Assembly: GCA_017517305.1 (NCBI GenBank)
Contig: JAFWZV010000016.1
Location: 18,200-82,199, forward strand
Source of the DNA: Lachnospiraceae bacterium
GTDB taxonomy: Bacteria > Bacillota > Clostridia > Lachnospirales > Lachnospiraceae
DNA length: 64,000 nt
Direction of reading: 5' to 3'
Of the stretch, positions 15,940 to 25,008 are shown piece after piece. The notes under the pieces were generated by a model. The model had not been told where the DNA came from. It did not search any database and was given only the letters and a program-made list of their open reading frames with translations. Within the stretch, counting starts at the first letter, position 1, and each line of letters begins with the position of its first letter. The translations under genes and the position numbers were made by a program.

Positions 15940-16320
15940 ATGTCCACAATCCTACTATCCATCAACCCAGTCCACGTTAACAACATACTAACTGGGAAAA
16001 AACAATATGAATTCAGAAAAAAAGCCTGCAAGCGAAAAGTAGATAAAATTATTATCTATTCCACAACACCTGTTATGAAGGTTGTTGGTGAAGCTGAAGT
16101 GGAGCAGGTGCTGATTGACAAGCCTAGCAAGGTTTGGAATATTACCAAGAGTAAATCAGGCATAGACAAAAACTTCTTTGATGCATACTACAAGGATCGT
16201 GATGAAGCTGTTGCATATAAGCTTATCAATGTTATAAAATACAGAGAACCAAGAGAATTAAAGGACTACGGCATAAAGTGTGCTCCACAGTCATATCAGT
16301 ATATTGAAGAGACTATATAA
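15940..16320 (+). CDS. ASCH (PUA-like) domain protein
   Basis: 126 residues. The start LLSINPVHVNNILTGKKQYEFRKK and the strand IIIYSTTPVMKVVGEAEVEQVL are typical of ASCH domains, a PUA-like beta barrel of about 110 residues that binds RNA or nucleotides; the domain fills the whole protein. ACAAGGAG precedes the ATG. It has its own promoter and a structured leader. The last codons form the left arm of its terminator. Its position next to the helicase/ATPase module suggests an RNA-related accessory role, but there is no direct evidence. Confidence 0.8.
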   Translation: MSTILLSINPVHVNNILTGKKQYEFRKKACKRKVDKIIIYSTTPVMKVVGEAEVEQVLIDKPSKVWNITKSKSGIDKNFFDAYYKDRDEAVAYKLINVIKYREPRELKDYGIKCAPQSYQYIEETI

Positions 16321-16341
16321 CCCATAGCCTCTTCATTTTTT
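16306..16341 (+). terminator. Terminator of the ASCH gene, copy 1 of a duplicated element
   Basis: GAAGAGACTAT pairs with ATAGCCTCTTC around ATAACCC and is followed by ATTTTTT. The stop codon lies in the loop. The same sequence recurs at 16883. Confidence 0.8.
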
Positions 16342-16387
16342 AACCACAGGTATAGTGAATTATGAAACAATTAAAGTTATAATATTA

Positions 16388-16414
16388 CCAGATGTTGTAA
16401 TATACAACATCTGG
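16388..16414. repeat. 27-bp perfect palindrome in the 5' region of the following gene
   Basis: CCAGATGTTGTA and TACAACATCTGG are separated by ATA. It lies about 70 bp upstream of the chosen start at 16484, so it is either an operator or a stable 5' hairpin. Its presence argues against translation from the GTG at 16355. Confidence 0.6.
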
Positions 16415-16483
16415 CAATTTCTATACAAACCTGCACATTATATTATAAACAAACTTCAACCTAGAGAAGAAAGGAACACATTC

Positions 16484-16834
16484 ATGAAAGAAAAAAGCGA
16501 AATGGAAATATTATATGAACAATACCTAGAAAGCGAAAATCTCACATACGAGAAGGATGGAATACTTTTTTACAAACTAGTAAAAAAGGAAAAGGTAAAA
16601 CTAAAAGGTGGAATGGTATTGATAACTGTACCCAATAAAGTAGTTAGATATATCAAGGATTCTTATTGTGATGAAAATGGAAATAAAATATTGATTGATT
16701 CACCTGTGCACTACAGCTTTGGAGCGAATGATATCCCTAAATGGTATATTGAAACAGTAACCCTGCCGGTTAAAGAAATATCGGATATTGCTGAAATCGG
16801 TGATTATTTAGGAAGAGACTGTGCTGTAGAATAA
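16484..16834 (+). CDS. Unknown small protein
   Basis: 116 residues from ATG 16484, preceded by AGAAAGGA at 9 nt; a longer reading from GTG 16355 would run through a palindrome and lacks a ribosome site. The protein has a charged helical start, a beta-rich middle (GGMVLITVPNKVVRYIKD) and a proline-aromatic segment (SPVHYSFGANDIPKWYIE). No family is recognised. It sits alone between two copies of the same terminator, as if inserted or duplicated there together with that terminator. Confidence 0.6.
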   Translation: MKEKSEMEILYEQYLESENLTYEKDGILFYKLVKKEKVKLKGGMVLITVPNKVVRYIKDSYCDENGNKILIDSPVHYSFGANDIPKWYIETVTLPVKEISDIAEIGDYLGRDCAVE

Positions 16835-16882
16835 ATACAAGCAAATTCAAGAAGGTATATAATATGAACTAGTATATACATC

Positions 16883-16916
16883 AAAGAGACTATATAACCC
16901 ATAGTCTCTTTTTTTA
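16883..16916 (+). terminator. Terminator, copy 2 of the duplicated element
   Basis: AAAGAGACTAT pairs perfectly with ATAGTCTCTTT around ATAACCC, followed by TTTTTT. The core and the following TTAACCACA match the copy at 16306. Confidence 0.85.
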
Positions 16917-16996
16917 ACCACAAGTTTAATGCACTCCCCACCAATTACATTTATAATTATATATAGACACCTTTATAACAAATAGGAGATGATATT

Positions 16997-17323
16997 ATGA
17001 TAACTGTTGAGATAGATGGAGTTTACTGCAAGAGATGCAATGACATGCATCCTACATTATGTTGGCATGAAAAATACGATGAATTATTAGACTTCAAGTC
17101 TCATATTGAAACATATAAAAGAGCAGGTGAACGCTTTAAGATTTCATTTACTGATGCAAAATTAGAGGAGTTATATAAGGACAAGCTGAGACGACGAGGT
17201 GTCAAGGTTGGAGAAAAGCCAGGGTGTTGCTCTGTATGTTCATGTGAGACAAAGCTTATCAATATTGAATCAAATGCTTACGTTTGCTCAGACGAATGCA
17301 AGTACAAAGGAGGAATAGTATGA
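16997..17323 (+). CDS. Small zinc-ribbon protein
   Basis: 108 residues. CKRC at 11-14, then CCSVCSC (about 77-83) and VCSDECK near the end give pairs of cysteines able to hold one or two zinc ions; the middle is a charged helix. ATAGGAGATG precedes the start. Its stop overlaps the next start (ATGA), so it is translationally coupled to the P-loop protein. The C-terminal ribbon resembles those in small nucleic-acid-binding or adaptor proteins; function unknown. Confidence 0.65.
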   Translation: MITVEIDGVYCKRCNDMHPTLCWHEKYDELLDFKSHIETYKRAGERFKISFTDAKLEELYKDKLRRRGVKVGEKPGCCSVCSCETKLINIESNAYVCSDECKYKGGIV

Positions 17324-18165
17324 TAATAGCAGCATATGCAGGTGTCGGTAAGTCGGAATTTGCCAAGAAGGTAAGTAACTCAAAAGATATAGTTAGTATG
17401 CCACGCAGATGGATATTACCAGCAAAACACGGCATTGATGAGGAGTCAGAAAGCCTTAAGGCGGCGGACTATCTTGTGTCTAACCCACTATACACCAGTC
17501 AGTATGTTTTGGATATTCTAAAGGCGGAGAAGGAATATGATTTTGTCATAATTCCAACGGCGAAAGATATCATTTACAGTTTGGTTAAGAATTATGGGCG
17601 AAATGTTGTTGTATGTTATCCAGATGAATCCTTAAAGGAGGAGTATAAAAATCGATATTTGGCTAGAGGTAACTCGGATGCATTTTTAGAAGTTTTTTAT
17701 GATAATTGGGATGGCATCATTGGGAGTATCAAGCGAATGGGCGCAGCTTGGAATAGTGATAAAATTGTAAATTTGGTTATGGAAGCAGGCCAATATCTAT
17801 CGGATTTAGAGCCTCAGCTTAGACAGCTTAAGTCGCAATTTGGAACTGTGGAACCTGTAGCTGATGAAAAAATTAAAAACCTAGAAGAAGCTATTCGGGA
17901 AATAAAGACAGAGTTTTGTGTGTTTGTTGATTTATATGTACAGGCAGTTATATATCCTTTGAAAAGCTTAGATGATGATGATGATAGACAGATGATATTT
18001 GAATTAGGTCGAAATTTGTATGAAAAGAGGTATCCTAGACCAAGACTTGGGTTTAAGAAGGATATTCTGGAATTGTATGATCCGGAGGTTTTTCAAATTG
18101 TAGAGACTAGGGAAGAAGTGATTGAAAAGGTGAAGGAGATAATATCATGCAACCACTACATATAA
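17320..18165 (+). CDS. P-loop nucleotide-kinase-like protein
   Basis: 281 residues from ATG 17320, which has AAAGGAGGAA in front and overlaps the previous stop. A Walker A AAYAGVGKSEFA opens the protein at residues 3-14. VIIPTAKDIIYSLV (about 80) and VVVCYPDESLKEEYKNRYLARG (about 97-118) resemble the Walker B strand and lid of small kinases that act on nucleotides or polynucleotides. The second half is helical without a recognised domain. Some phage-type (deoxy)nucleotide kinases look like this; substrate unknown. It and the zinc-ribbon protein form a two-gene operon. Confidence 0.65.
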   Translation: MIIAAYAGVGKSEFAKKVSNSKDIVSMPRRWILPAKHGIDEESESLKAADYLVSNPLYTSQYVLDILKAEKEYDFVIIPTAKDIIYSLVKNYGRNVVVCYPDESLKEEYKNRYLARGNSDAFLEVFYDNWDGIIGSIKRMGAAWNSDKIVNLVMEAGQYLSDLEPQLRQLKSQFGTVEPVADEKIKNLEEAIREIKTEFCVFVDLYVQAVIYPLKSLDDDDDRQMIFELGRNLYEKRYPRPRLGFKKDILELYDPEVFQIVETREEVIEKVKEIISCNHYI

Positions 18166-18187
18166 AGTAGTGGTTGCCGTTTTTTTG
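18149..18187 (+). terminator. Terminator overlapping the stop codon of the P-loop gene
   Basis: GCAACCACTAC pairs perfectly with GTAGTGGTTGC around ATATAAA and is followed by CGTTTTTTT. The TAA stop lies in the loop. Confidence 0.88.
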
Positions 18188-18281
18188 TTTTATATTTATT
18201 ACAATGCTACAACTTTCTACTTGTTGAAACCATAGCTATACTGTAAAATTATATCTAGAATTTTAACACTAAGGAGGACAT

Positions 18282-19259
18282 ATGTATCTAGTCTTTGATG
18301 TTGGAGCAACCACAATAAAATATGCCCTTATGACTGGTGAAGAAGATATCCTGGAGAAGGGAAAAACTTCTACACCAGTGGGAGAGGGTAAGAACACTAA
18401 GGATTTCGTGGAAACCATAGGAACCATATATGACAAGTACGCAATCCAAGAGGACATCCAAGGTATCGCCATGGGACTCCCAGGTCAAATCGATGTGAAG
18501 CGTGGTATCGTATACAATGGTGGAGGCATTAGATATCTCCATGAGGCTCATCTTCAGGAGCTGATTCAGGCGCGCTGCAACAACACACCTGTCTCCATGG
18601 AGAATGACGGCAAATGTGCTGCCTTAGCTGAAATCTGGAAGGGGAATGCTAAGGATGTTAAGGATGCCTGTGTGCTGGTATTTGGAACAGGAATCGGCGG
18701 TGGAATTATTCGTGGCAGAAAGGTAATTCATGGAAAGCATTTACTAGCCGGTGAGATGTCATTTATAATAAGCAATATGGACCGTGCAGATTTGGACAAG
18801 CTTCCAGAGGGGAATAATCTTATGGAGTCCATGAATGTACCTACTTTGGTGGAAACTCTTCCGTATACCTGGACCACTCAGTGCTCCGCGGTAAACATGT
18901 GCCAAAATATTGCCAAGGCAAAGGGGTTACCGTATGGGTCGGTTACTGGTGAGATGGTTTATCAGTGGGTACGAGAAGGCGATGGGCTTGTAACAAATAT
19001 GCTTGAGGACGTATATTTTAACATAGCGAAAATGTGTCTAAGTTTGTTCGTTATTCTGGATCCTGAGATTATACTTATTGGTGGTGGAATCAGTGCCGAG
19101 CCAGACTTTATAAAGGGTATACAAAAATATGTGGATCACCTAAAACGCTTGTCAAATGTATTTACTAACATTAAACTGAACACTTGCAAGTTCTTAAATG
19201 ATTCCAACCTACTTGGAGCCTTATATAATTTCAAACAGAAGTACAACTTGGATTTGTAA
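18282..19259 (+). CDS. bglK: ROK-family sugar kinase, probable beta-glucoside kinase
   Basis: 325 residues. FDVGATTIKYALM (phosphate 1) at the N-terminus, ENDGKCAALAE at about 106, VFGTGIGGGII at about 128, and EIILIGGGIS (adenosine motif) at about 263. It lacks the Cys-rich zinc motif found in most ROK glucokinases. The gene lies about 90 bp upstream of a 6-phospho-beta-glucosidase, so the expected reaction is ATP-dependent phosphorylation of cellobiose or other beta-glucosides imported without a PTS. AAGGAGGAC precedes the start. The family is certain, the substrate inferred from context. Confidence 0.82.
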   Translation: MYLVFDVGATTIKYALMTGEEDILEKGKTSTPVGEGKNTKDFVETIGTIYDKYAIQEDIQGIAMGLPGQIDVKRGIVYNGGGIRYLHEAHLQELIQARCNNTPVSMENDGKCAALAEIWKGNAKDVKDACVLVFGTGIGGGIIRGRKVIHGKHLLAGEMSFIISNMDRADLDKLPEGNNLMESMNVPTLVETLPYTWTTQCSAVNMCQNIAKAKGLPYGSVTGEMVYQWVREGDGLVTNMLEDVYFNIAKMCLSLFVILDPEIILIGGGISAEPDFIKGIQKYVDHLKRLSNVFTNIKLNTCKFLNDSNLLGALYNFKQKYNLDL

Positions 19260-19277
19260 AGGTATTAGACAGAATAA

Positions 19278-20786
<1,509 letters not shown>

Positions 20787-20824
20787 AATTGGACCATTTC
20801 TTCAATAATAAAGTATAATAAAGT

Positions 20825-20882
20825 AAAAAAGTAACCCAAAACATAAATAGAAGATTCTATCTTATGTTTTGGGTTACTTTTT
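20825..20882. terminator. Bidirectional terminator between bglA and the AlaX-type gene
   Basis: AAAGTAACCCAAAACATAA pairs with TTATGTTTTGGGTTACTTT, flanked by A-runs and T-runs, so it can serve both converging transcripts. Confidence 0.85.
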
Positions 20883-20890
20883 ATTTGATA

Positions 20891-22042
20891 CTATTCAATT
20901 AATTTACGAATTTGTTCAGGGCTACAATCAACACTACCCTGAATCATAACCTTATTTCCACCGCATTTAGCTCCAATTTCACCACGAAGCTTTCCTGCCA
21001 ATTGGGCGCAATCCATTTCCTTGCTTCCTATGATGAAGCGATAAGAATCATTGGAACCTCCAAACACAGCGCAATAGCCACTATATTTTTCCATAAGCTC
21101 ATTAACTGCATTCCTAATAGCCATATTGTCTGTGATTTCAGTAAAAAGTATTGCATTAGCAGATTCCTCTGGGGATGGGAGAGCTGCTAAGCTCATATTA
21201 AGAAGCATACTCTGAAGCTCGTTAACCTTAGTTTTAAAGGTCTGACATTCAGACTTCAATCGCTCATATCCTTCTATCACTTGTTCTTGCTTGATGGACA
21301 TATCCTGTGCCATAGCGCTAACGCTGTGGTACTTTTCACTATAATCCTTAAGTGCTCGCTGGCCACACAATATGTTAAGTCTCACGCCACCTTTGTAGCT
21401 TTGCAAACCTACTACCTTAAGTATTCCAATTTGTCCAGTGTAAGCTACATGTGGAGCGCAGCAGGCACATACATCCACACCTGGGATGGTGATGATTCTC
21501 ACCTGTTCTTCGATTTCAATCTTACTGCGATATTCCATATTTGCCAATTCATCTTGGGATGGATAGGTGATTTCAATTGGAAGGTTTTTATATATTACCT
21601 TGTTTGCCTCAAGCTCAAGTACGCGAATTTGCTCCCAGCTAAGAGTTCCATTAAAGTCCATAGTAACTTCGTTGTTACTAAGGTGAAAGCCTACATTGTT
21701 GTAGCCATATTTGTTATGAATCAGACCGGATAATATATGCTCACCGGAATGCTGCTGCATATAATCAAAGCGTTGCTCCCAGCTAACTTGACCTACAACC
21801 TTACTACCTACCTCTATTGCATTATCTACATAGTGATATATTAGATCATCCTTAATCTGAACATCCTTAACTTCTTGGCCATCCAGAGTACCTACATCTG
21901 CAGATTGTCCTCCTTCTTTAGGGAAAAATGCAGTTGCATCAAGTAAAATTTTGTATAGCTTTCTTGATTCATCGAAATCACAGGATACAACCTGAGCTTC
22001 GAATTCAGTTATATTTACATCCTCGTAGAATATTTTACGCAT
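20891..22042 (-). CDS. AlaX-like alanyl-tRNA editing protein with DHHA1 domain
   Basis: 383 residues. The editing domain has the zinc motif QQHSGEHILS (HxxxH, about 96-105) and CACCAPH (about 193-199); the N-terminal FPKEGGQSADVG is the usual beta-barrel start. The remaining residues match a DHHA1-type nucleic-acid-binding domain (GGNKVMIQGS near the end). AlaX proteins act in trans to hydrolyse Ser or Gly mischarged on tRNA-Ala. The length corresponds to the long AlaX form. It is transcribed alone, divergent from the alcohol dehydrogenase. Confidence 0.88.
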   Translation of the reverse strand: MRKIFYEDVNITEFEAQVVSCDFDESRKLYKILLDATAFFPKEGGQSADVGTLDGQEVKDVQIKDDLIYHYVDNAIEVGSKVVGQVSWEQRFDYMQQHSGEHILSGLIHNKYGYNNVGFHLSNNEVTMDFNGTLSWEQIRVLELEANKVIYKNLPIEITYPSQDELANMEYRSKIEIEEQVRIITIPGVDVCACCAPHVAYTGQIGILKVVGLQSYKGGVRLNILCGQRALKDYSEKYHSVSAMAQDMSIKQEQVIEGYERLKSECQTFKTKVNELQSMLLNMSLAALPSPEESANAILFTEITDNMAIRNAVNELMEKYSGYCAVFGGSNDSYRFIIGSKEMDCAQLAGKLRGEIGAKCGGNKVMIQGSVDCSPEQIRKLIE

Positions 22043-22299
22043 AATAAAACCTCGCTTTATGTTATATGTCTGTGTATTGTAATAATTAATTGGACTATAT
22101 CACATTTTATACTGTGTGGCAGGAATCAGCAAGTATAAATGAAGTATAATATCATGAAATGTTATATTCAGGTCAGTGGTGGCAAGATCATCAATAAGTA
22201 CTCATGAAAACAAATCAAAATACAAAAACTGGTATAAAATAAAACTTTTTATTTCCTACTATATTGTGTATAATCAAATTAGTGAATTGGGTGTAAAAA

Positions 22300-22324
22300 A
22301 TGCACCAGCTCTTAGGCTGGGTGT
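22300..22324 (+). repeat. Hairpin upstream of the alcohol dehydrogenase
   Basis: GCACCAGC pairs with GCTGGGTG(T) around TCTTAG, 30 bp before the dehydrogenase start. The rest of the 310-bp intergenic stretch 22043-22353 is AT-rich and holds the divergent promoters; nothing further is recognised. Confidence 0.4.
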
Positions 22325-22353
22325 GAATATTATATTTTTGAAAGGAGAACAAG

Positions 22354-23538
22354 ATGGAAAACTTTAACTTTTACAGTCCTACTGAGTTTATATTCGGTAA
22401 AGACAGAGAGCTTGAAGTAGCAACCTATGTAGCTAAGCATGGAGGAACAAAGGTGCTTATTCATTATGGCTCAGGCTCAGTAGTTCGCTCAGGACTTTTG
22501 GACAGAGTCAAAAAATCCTTGGATGATGCTAATATTCCTTATGTTGAGTTAGGCGGTGTTAAGCCAAATCCTAGAGATACTAAGGTATATGAGGGAATAG
22601 AGCTTTGTCGTAAGGAGGGCGTAGATTTTATTCTTTCTGTGGGCGGTGGCTCATGTATTGATAGCTCAAAGGCAATAGCTATCGGTGTTCCATATGATGG
22701 AGATTTCTGGGATTTTTATACTAGAAAGGCAGAGATAACTACAGCCCTTCCTGTTGGTACAGTTCTTACTATTGCAGCTGCTGGAAGTGAGGGTTCAACA
22801 GGCTCAGTTATAACTAAGGAAGAGGGAATGCTTAAGAGAGACGCAGGCTCTGATTTGATTAGACCTAAGTTCTCAATTTTGAATCCTGCTCTTACCTGTA
22901 CACTTCCTGCTTATCAGACAGCCTGCGGTGCCACAGATATTATGGCTCACGTATTTGAGAGATATTTCACCAATACAACTGAGGTTGAGATAACTGATAG
23001 ACTTTGTGAGGCAGTGCTTCTTACTATGGTAAAGGAGACACCACGAGTTATAGCAGATCCAAATAATTATGATGCAAGAGCTAATATTATGTGGGCTGGT
23101 ATGGTAGCACACAATGATATTGTTGGAGTAGGTCGTTCACAGGATTGGAACAGCCATAATATAGAGCACGAGCTTTCTGGACTTTATGATTGTGCTCATG
23201 GAGCAGGTCTTGCAGTGGTTATGCCATCTTGGATGGAGTACGTTATGAATCACAATGTAATGAGATTTGCTCAGATGGCAGTGCGTGTATGGGGATGTGA
23301 GATGAATTTCGAGAATCCTGAAAGCACAGCCAAGGAGGGAATTAACTGCTTCCGTAAGTTCCTTAAATCTATAGGAATGCCTATTAACTTTGCAGAGCTT
23401 GGGGCTAAGGAAGAGGATATCCCATATTTGGTTGATATGCTTGGGGTAGGAGACGGTGTTCGTGGCGGCTTCATGGAGCTTAGAGCGGAAGATGTAACTA
23501 ACATTCTAAAAATTGCTGTTGATGCTAAAATATATTAG
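22354..23538 (+). CDS. Iron-containing alcohol dehydrogenase (butanol dehydrogenase type)
   Basis: 394 residues with the usual layout of NAD(P)H-dependent butanol dehydrogenases: start FNFYSPTEFIFGKD, GGVKPNPRDTKVYEGI (about 68-83), nucleotide-binding SVGGGSCIDSSKAIA (about 95-109), metal ligands in ATDIMAHVFERYF (Asp/His, about 194-206), HNIEHELSGLYDCAHGAGLAVVMP (about 269-292). It reduces aldehydes to alcohols in fermentation. AAAGGAG precedes the ATG and a terminator follows, so it is monocistronic. The exact substrate cannot be told from sequence. Confidence 0.92.
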   Translation: MENFNFYSPTEFIFGKDRELEVATYVAKHGGTKVLIHYGSGSVVRSGLLDRVKKSLDDANIPYVELGGVKPNPRDTKVYEGIELCRKEGVDFILSVGGGSCIDSSKAIAIGVPYDGDFWDFYTRKAEITTALPVGTVLTIAAAGSEGSTGSVITKEEGMLKRDAGSDLIRPKFSILNPALTCTLPAYQTACGATDIMAHVFERYFTNTTEVEITDRLCEAVLLTMVKETPRVIADPNNYDARANIMWAGMVAHNDIVGVGRSQDWNSHNIEHELSGLYDCAHGAGLAVVMPSWMEYVMNHNVMRFAQMAVRVWGCEMNFENPESTAKEGINCFRKFLKSIGMPINFAELGAKEEDIPYLVDMLGVGDGVRGGFMELRAEDVTNILKIAVDAKIY

Positions 23539-23566
23539 ACACTATAAAAATTTAGAATAATATTGT

Positions 23567-23616
23567 AAAAAAGCTTTGAAGGGTTACAAGAAAAATGTAC
23601 CAGTCAAAGCTTTTTT
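23567..23616 (+). terminator. Terminator of the alcohol dehydrogenase gene
   Basis: AAAAAAGCTTTGA pairs perfectly with TCAAAGCTTTTTT around a 24-nt loop. Confidence 0.8.
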
Positions 23617-23694
23617 GTATATGAAATTATGTATTTGCAGAAAATAATCCTAACACATAATTTAAGATAAAGGATAATTAGAAAGGCAAATATT

Positions 23695-23952
23695 ATGATG
23701 ACATTTGATTATAAAATAAAAGACCATTTTGGTGTAAATGTAAAGCCTGCACTAGCATTTGCTAAAATAGCCGAAGGCTTTAACTCTAAGATAGAAATTC
23801 AGGGGAATCATAGCTGCTTAGAAGCCACAAGACTTACTGAGCTTATTGCTCTTGGTATAAAGCAGGGAGATACAATATCTGTATCTGTGTCAGGGGAAGA
23901 CGAGGAAGCTGCGGTTCAGGCTATGATGAACTGTTGTGAAGAAAATCTATAA
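23695..23952 (+). CDS. HPr-like protein lacking both phosphorylation sites
   Basis: 85 residues that align over their whole length with HPr of the phosphotransferase system (YKIKDHFGVNVKPALAF for the usual ...GIHARPA..., then LIALGIKQGDTISVSVSGEDEEAAVQAM). The active-site His15 position is Asn (GVNVKPA), and the regulatory Ser46 position is Arg or Thr (EATRLTELIALG). It therefore cannot carry phosphate in the normal way. It may be a regulatory paralogue that binds partners without phosphotransfer. It is a single gene with an AGAAAGG ribosome site and a terminator. Confidence 0.78.
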   Translation: MMTFDYKIKDHFGVNVKPALAFAKIAEGFNSKIEIQGNHSCLEATRLTELIALGIKQGDTISVSVSGEDEEAAVQAMMNCCEENL

Positions 23953-23964
23953 GTGAGAGCACAT

Positions 23965-23996
23965 AGAAAAAAGTGGCTGTAAAAAAGCCACTTTTA
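23965..23996. terminator. Bidirectional terminator between the HPr-like gene and the AraC gene
   Basis: AAAAAGTGGCT pairs with AGCCACTTTT; both flanks suit termination of converging transcripts. The end overlaps the last codon of the AraC gene. Confidence 0.8.
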
Positions 23997-24866
23997 TTTG
24001 CTTCCCCCCTTGGTTCTGAATTGCTTAGGGGTGATTCCTCTATATTTTTTGAATTGTTTAATCATATGGCTACAATCAGCATAGCCTGTTTCCTGACTGA
24101 TGTAATTCAAATCAAAATCAGTAAATAATAGATAATCCTCAACCTTGAATATCTTGAATCTCTCAATGTATTCCTTGCATGAAAATCCATACATTCGCTT
24201 AAACTTTTTGGCAAAGCAGGAATAACTGATACCACAAAGCTGGGCAATATCAGCAACCTCTAAATGTTGGTTAATATGCTGATCGATATACTCAGTAATA
24301 TTATCGATATCATAGGAGGTGTCCTTCTTGTAGATATCATTTTCAAATGAAAATCCATTATCCTGCCATTTTCTAATTATAATCATCATTAGATTATATA
24401 GATTTGCCTGGATTATTAGGTCATAACCATAGTTCTTTTGTTCTAGCTCCTCCACTGAATCAAGAAATAGCTTTCTACAATTTGTTTTAGTGGTAAATTC
24501 TGGTGGGAAATATATCTGCATCTGGTTGTCGGCACCGCTTTTGATTATATTTGTTAGCTTAGGTGAGTAAGCAGGAGTAGCTGACAAACGATTAATATCT
24601 AGCTTAATTACAGCATACTTAAGTGGTTTATTATCCACCCCATAGATTGAATGGATGGTCTTGGGATGTAAGAAGATAAAACCATCCTGTGGTACAGTAT
24701 AGCTGATATGATTGTCAAATATTTCGGCTGTACCTTCAAGTACATATATCATTTCAGAGAAATAATGCCAGTGGGGACGTATAGGAAAGCTTTCCTTGGC
24801 AGTATCAAATATAAAGCACTCAAAGGGCATATTTAGCGTATCGCTTACTTCGAATAATGTATACAT
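23994..24866 (-). CDS. AraC-family regulator with cupin sensor domain
   Basis: 290 residues. A cupin-type N-terminal half (PIRPHWHYFSEMIYVLEGTAEI, GFIFLHPKTIHSI) for ligand sensing, then two helix-turn-helix units at about 190-285: VADIAQLCGISYSCFAKKFKRMYG and INYISQETGYADCSHMIKQFKKYRG followed by TPKQFR. Divergent from the MATE transporter (143 bp between starts), so it probably controls that gene; many such regulators respond to sugars or plant compounds. AGGAGGAATT precedes its ATG. Confidence 0.9.
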   Translation of the reverse strand: MYTLFEVSDTLNMPFECFIFDTAKESFPIRPHWHYFSEMIYVLEGTAEIFDNHISYTVPQDGFIFLHPKTIHSIYGVDNKPLKYAVIKLDINRLSATPAYSPKLTNIIKSGADNQMQIYFPPEFTTKTNCRKLFLDSVEELEQKNYGYDLIIQANLYNLMMIIIRKWQDNGFSFENDIYKKDTSYDIDNITEYIDQHINQHLEVADIAQLCGISYSCFAKKFKRMYGFSCKEYIERFKIFKVEDYLLFTDFDLNYISQETGYADCSHMIKQFKKYRGITPKQFRTKGGSK

Positions 24867-25008
24867 AATAATTCCTCCTAAAACATTAGTGAAGAGATTT
24901 GTACAATTTTTATATAGGTCTATTATATCATATATTTTTCAAAAGTGATTAAATAAGTGACGGTAAATGAATATTTACCACCAATTCACACTTAAGGGAG
25001 GAAAAGCT

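Noticed and set aside
18400-18560. Minus-strand frames inside the ROK kinase gene
   Set aside because: Shadows of a well-supported gene with no independent evidence.
22176-22367. 63-codon plus-strand frame upstream of the alcohol dehydrogenase
   Set aside because: It overlaps the dehydrogenase start in another frame, has no ribosome site and contains the promoter and hairpin region.
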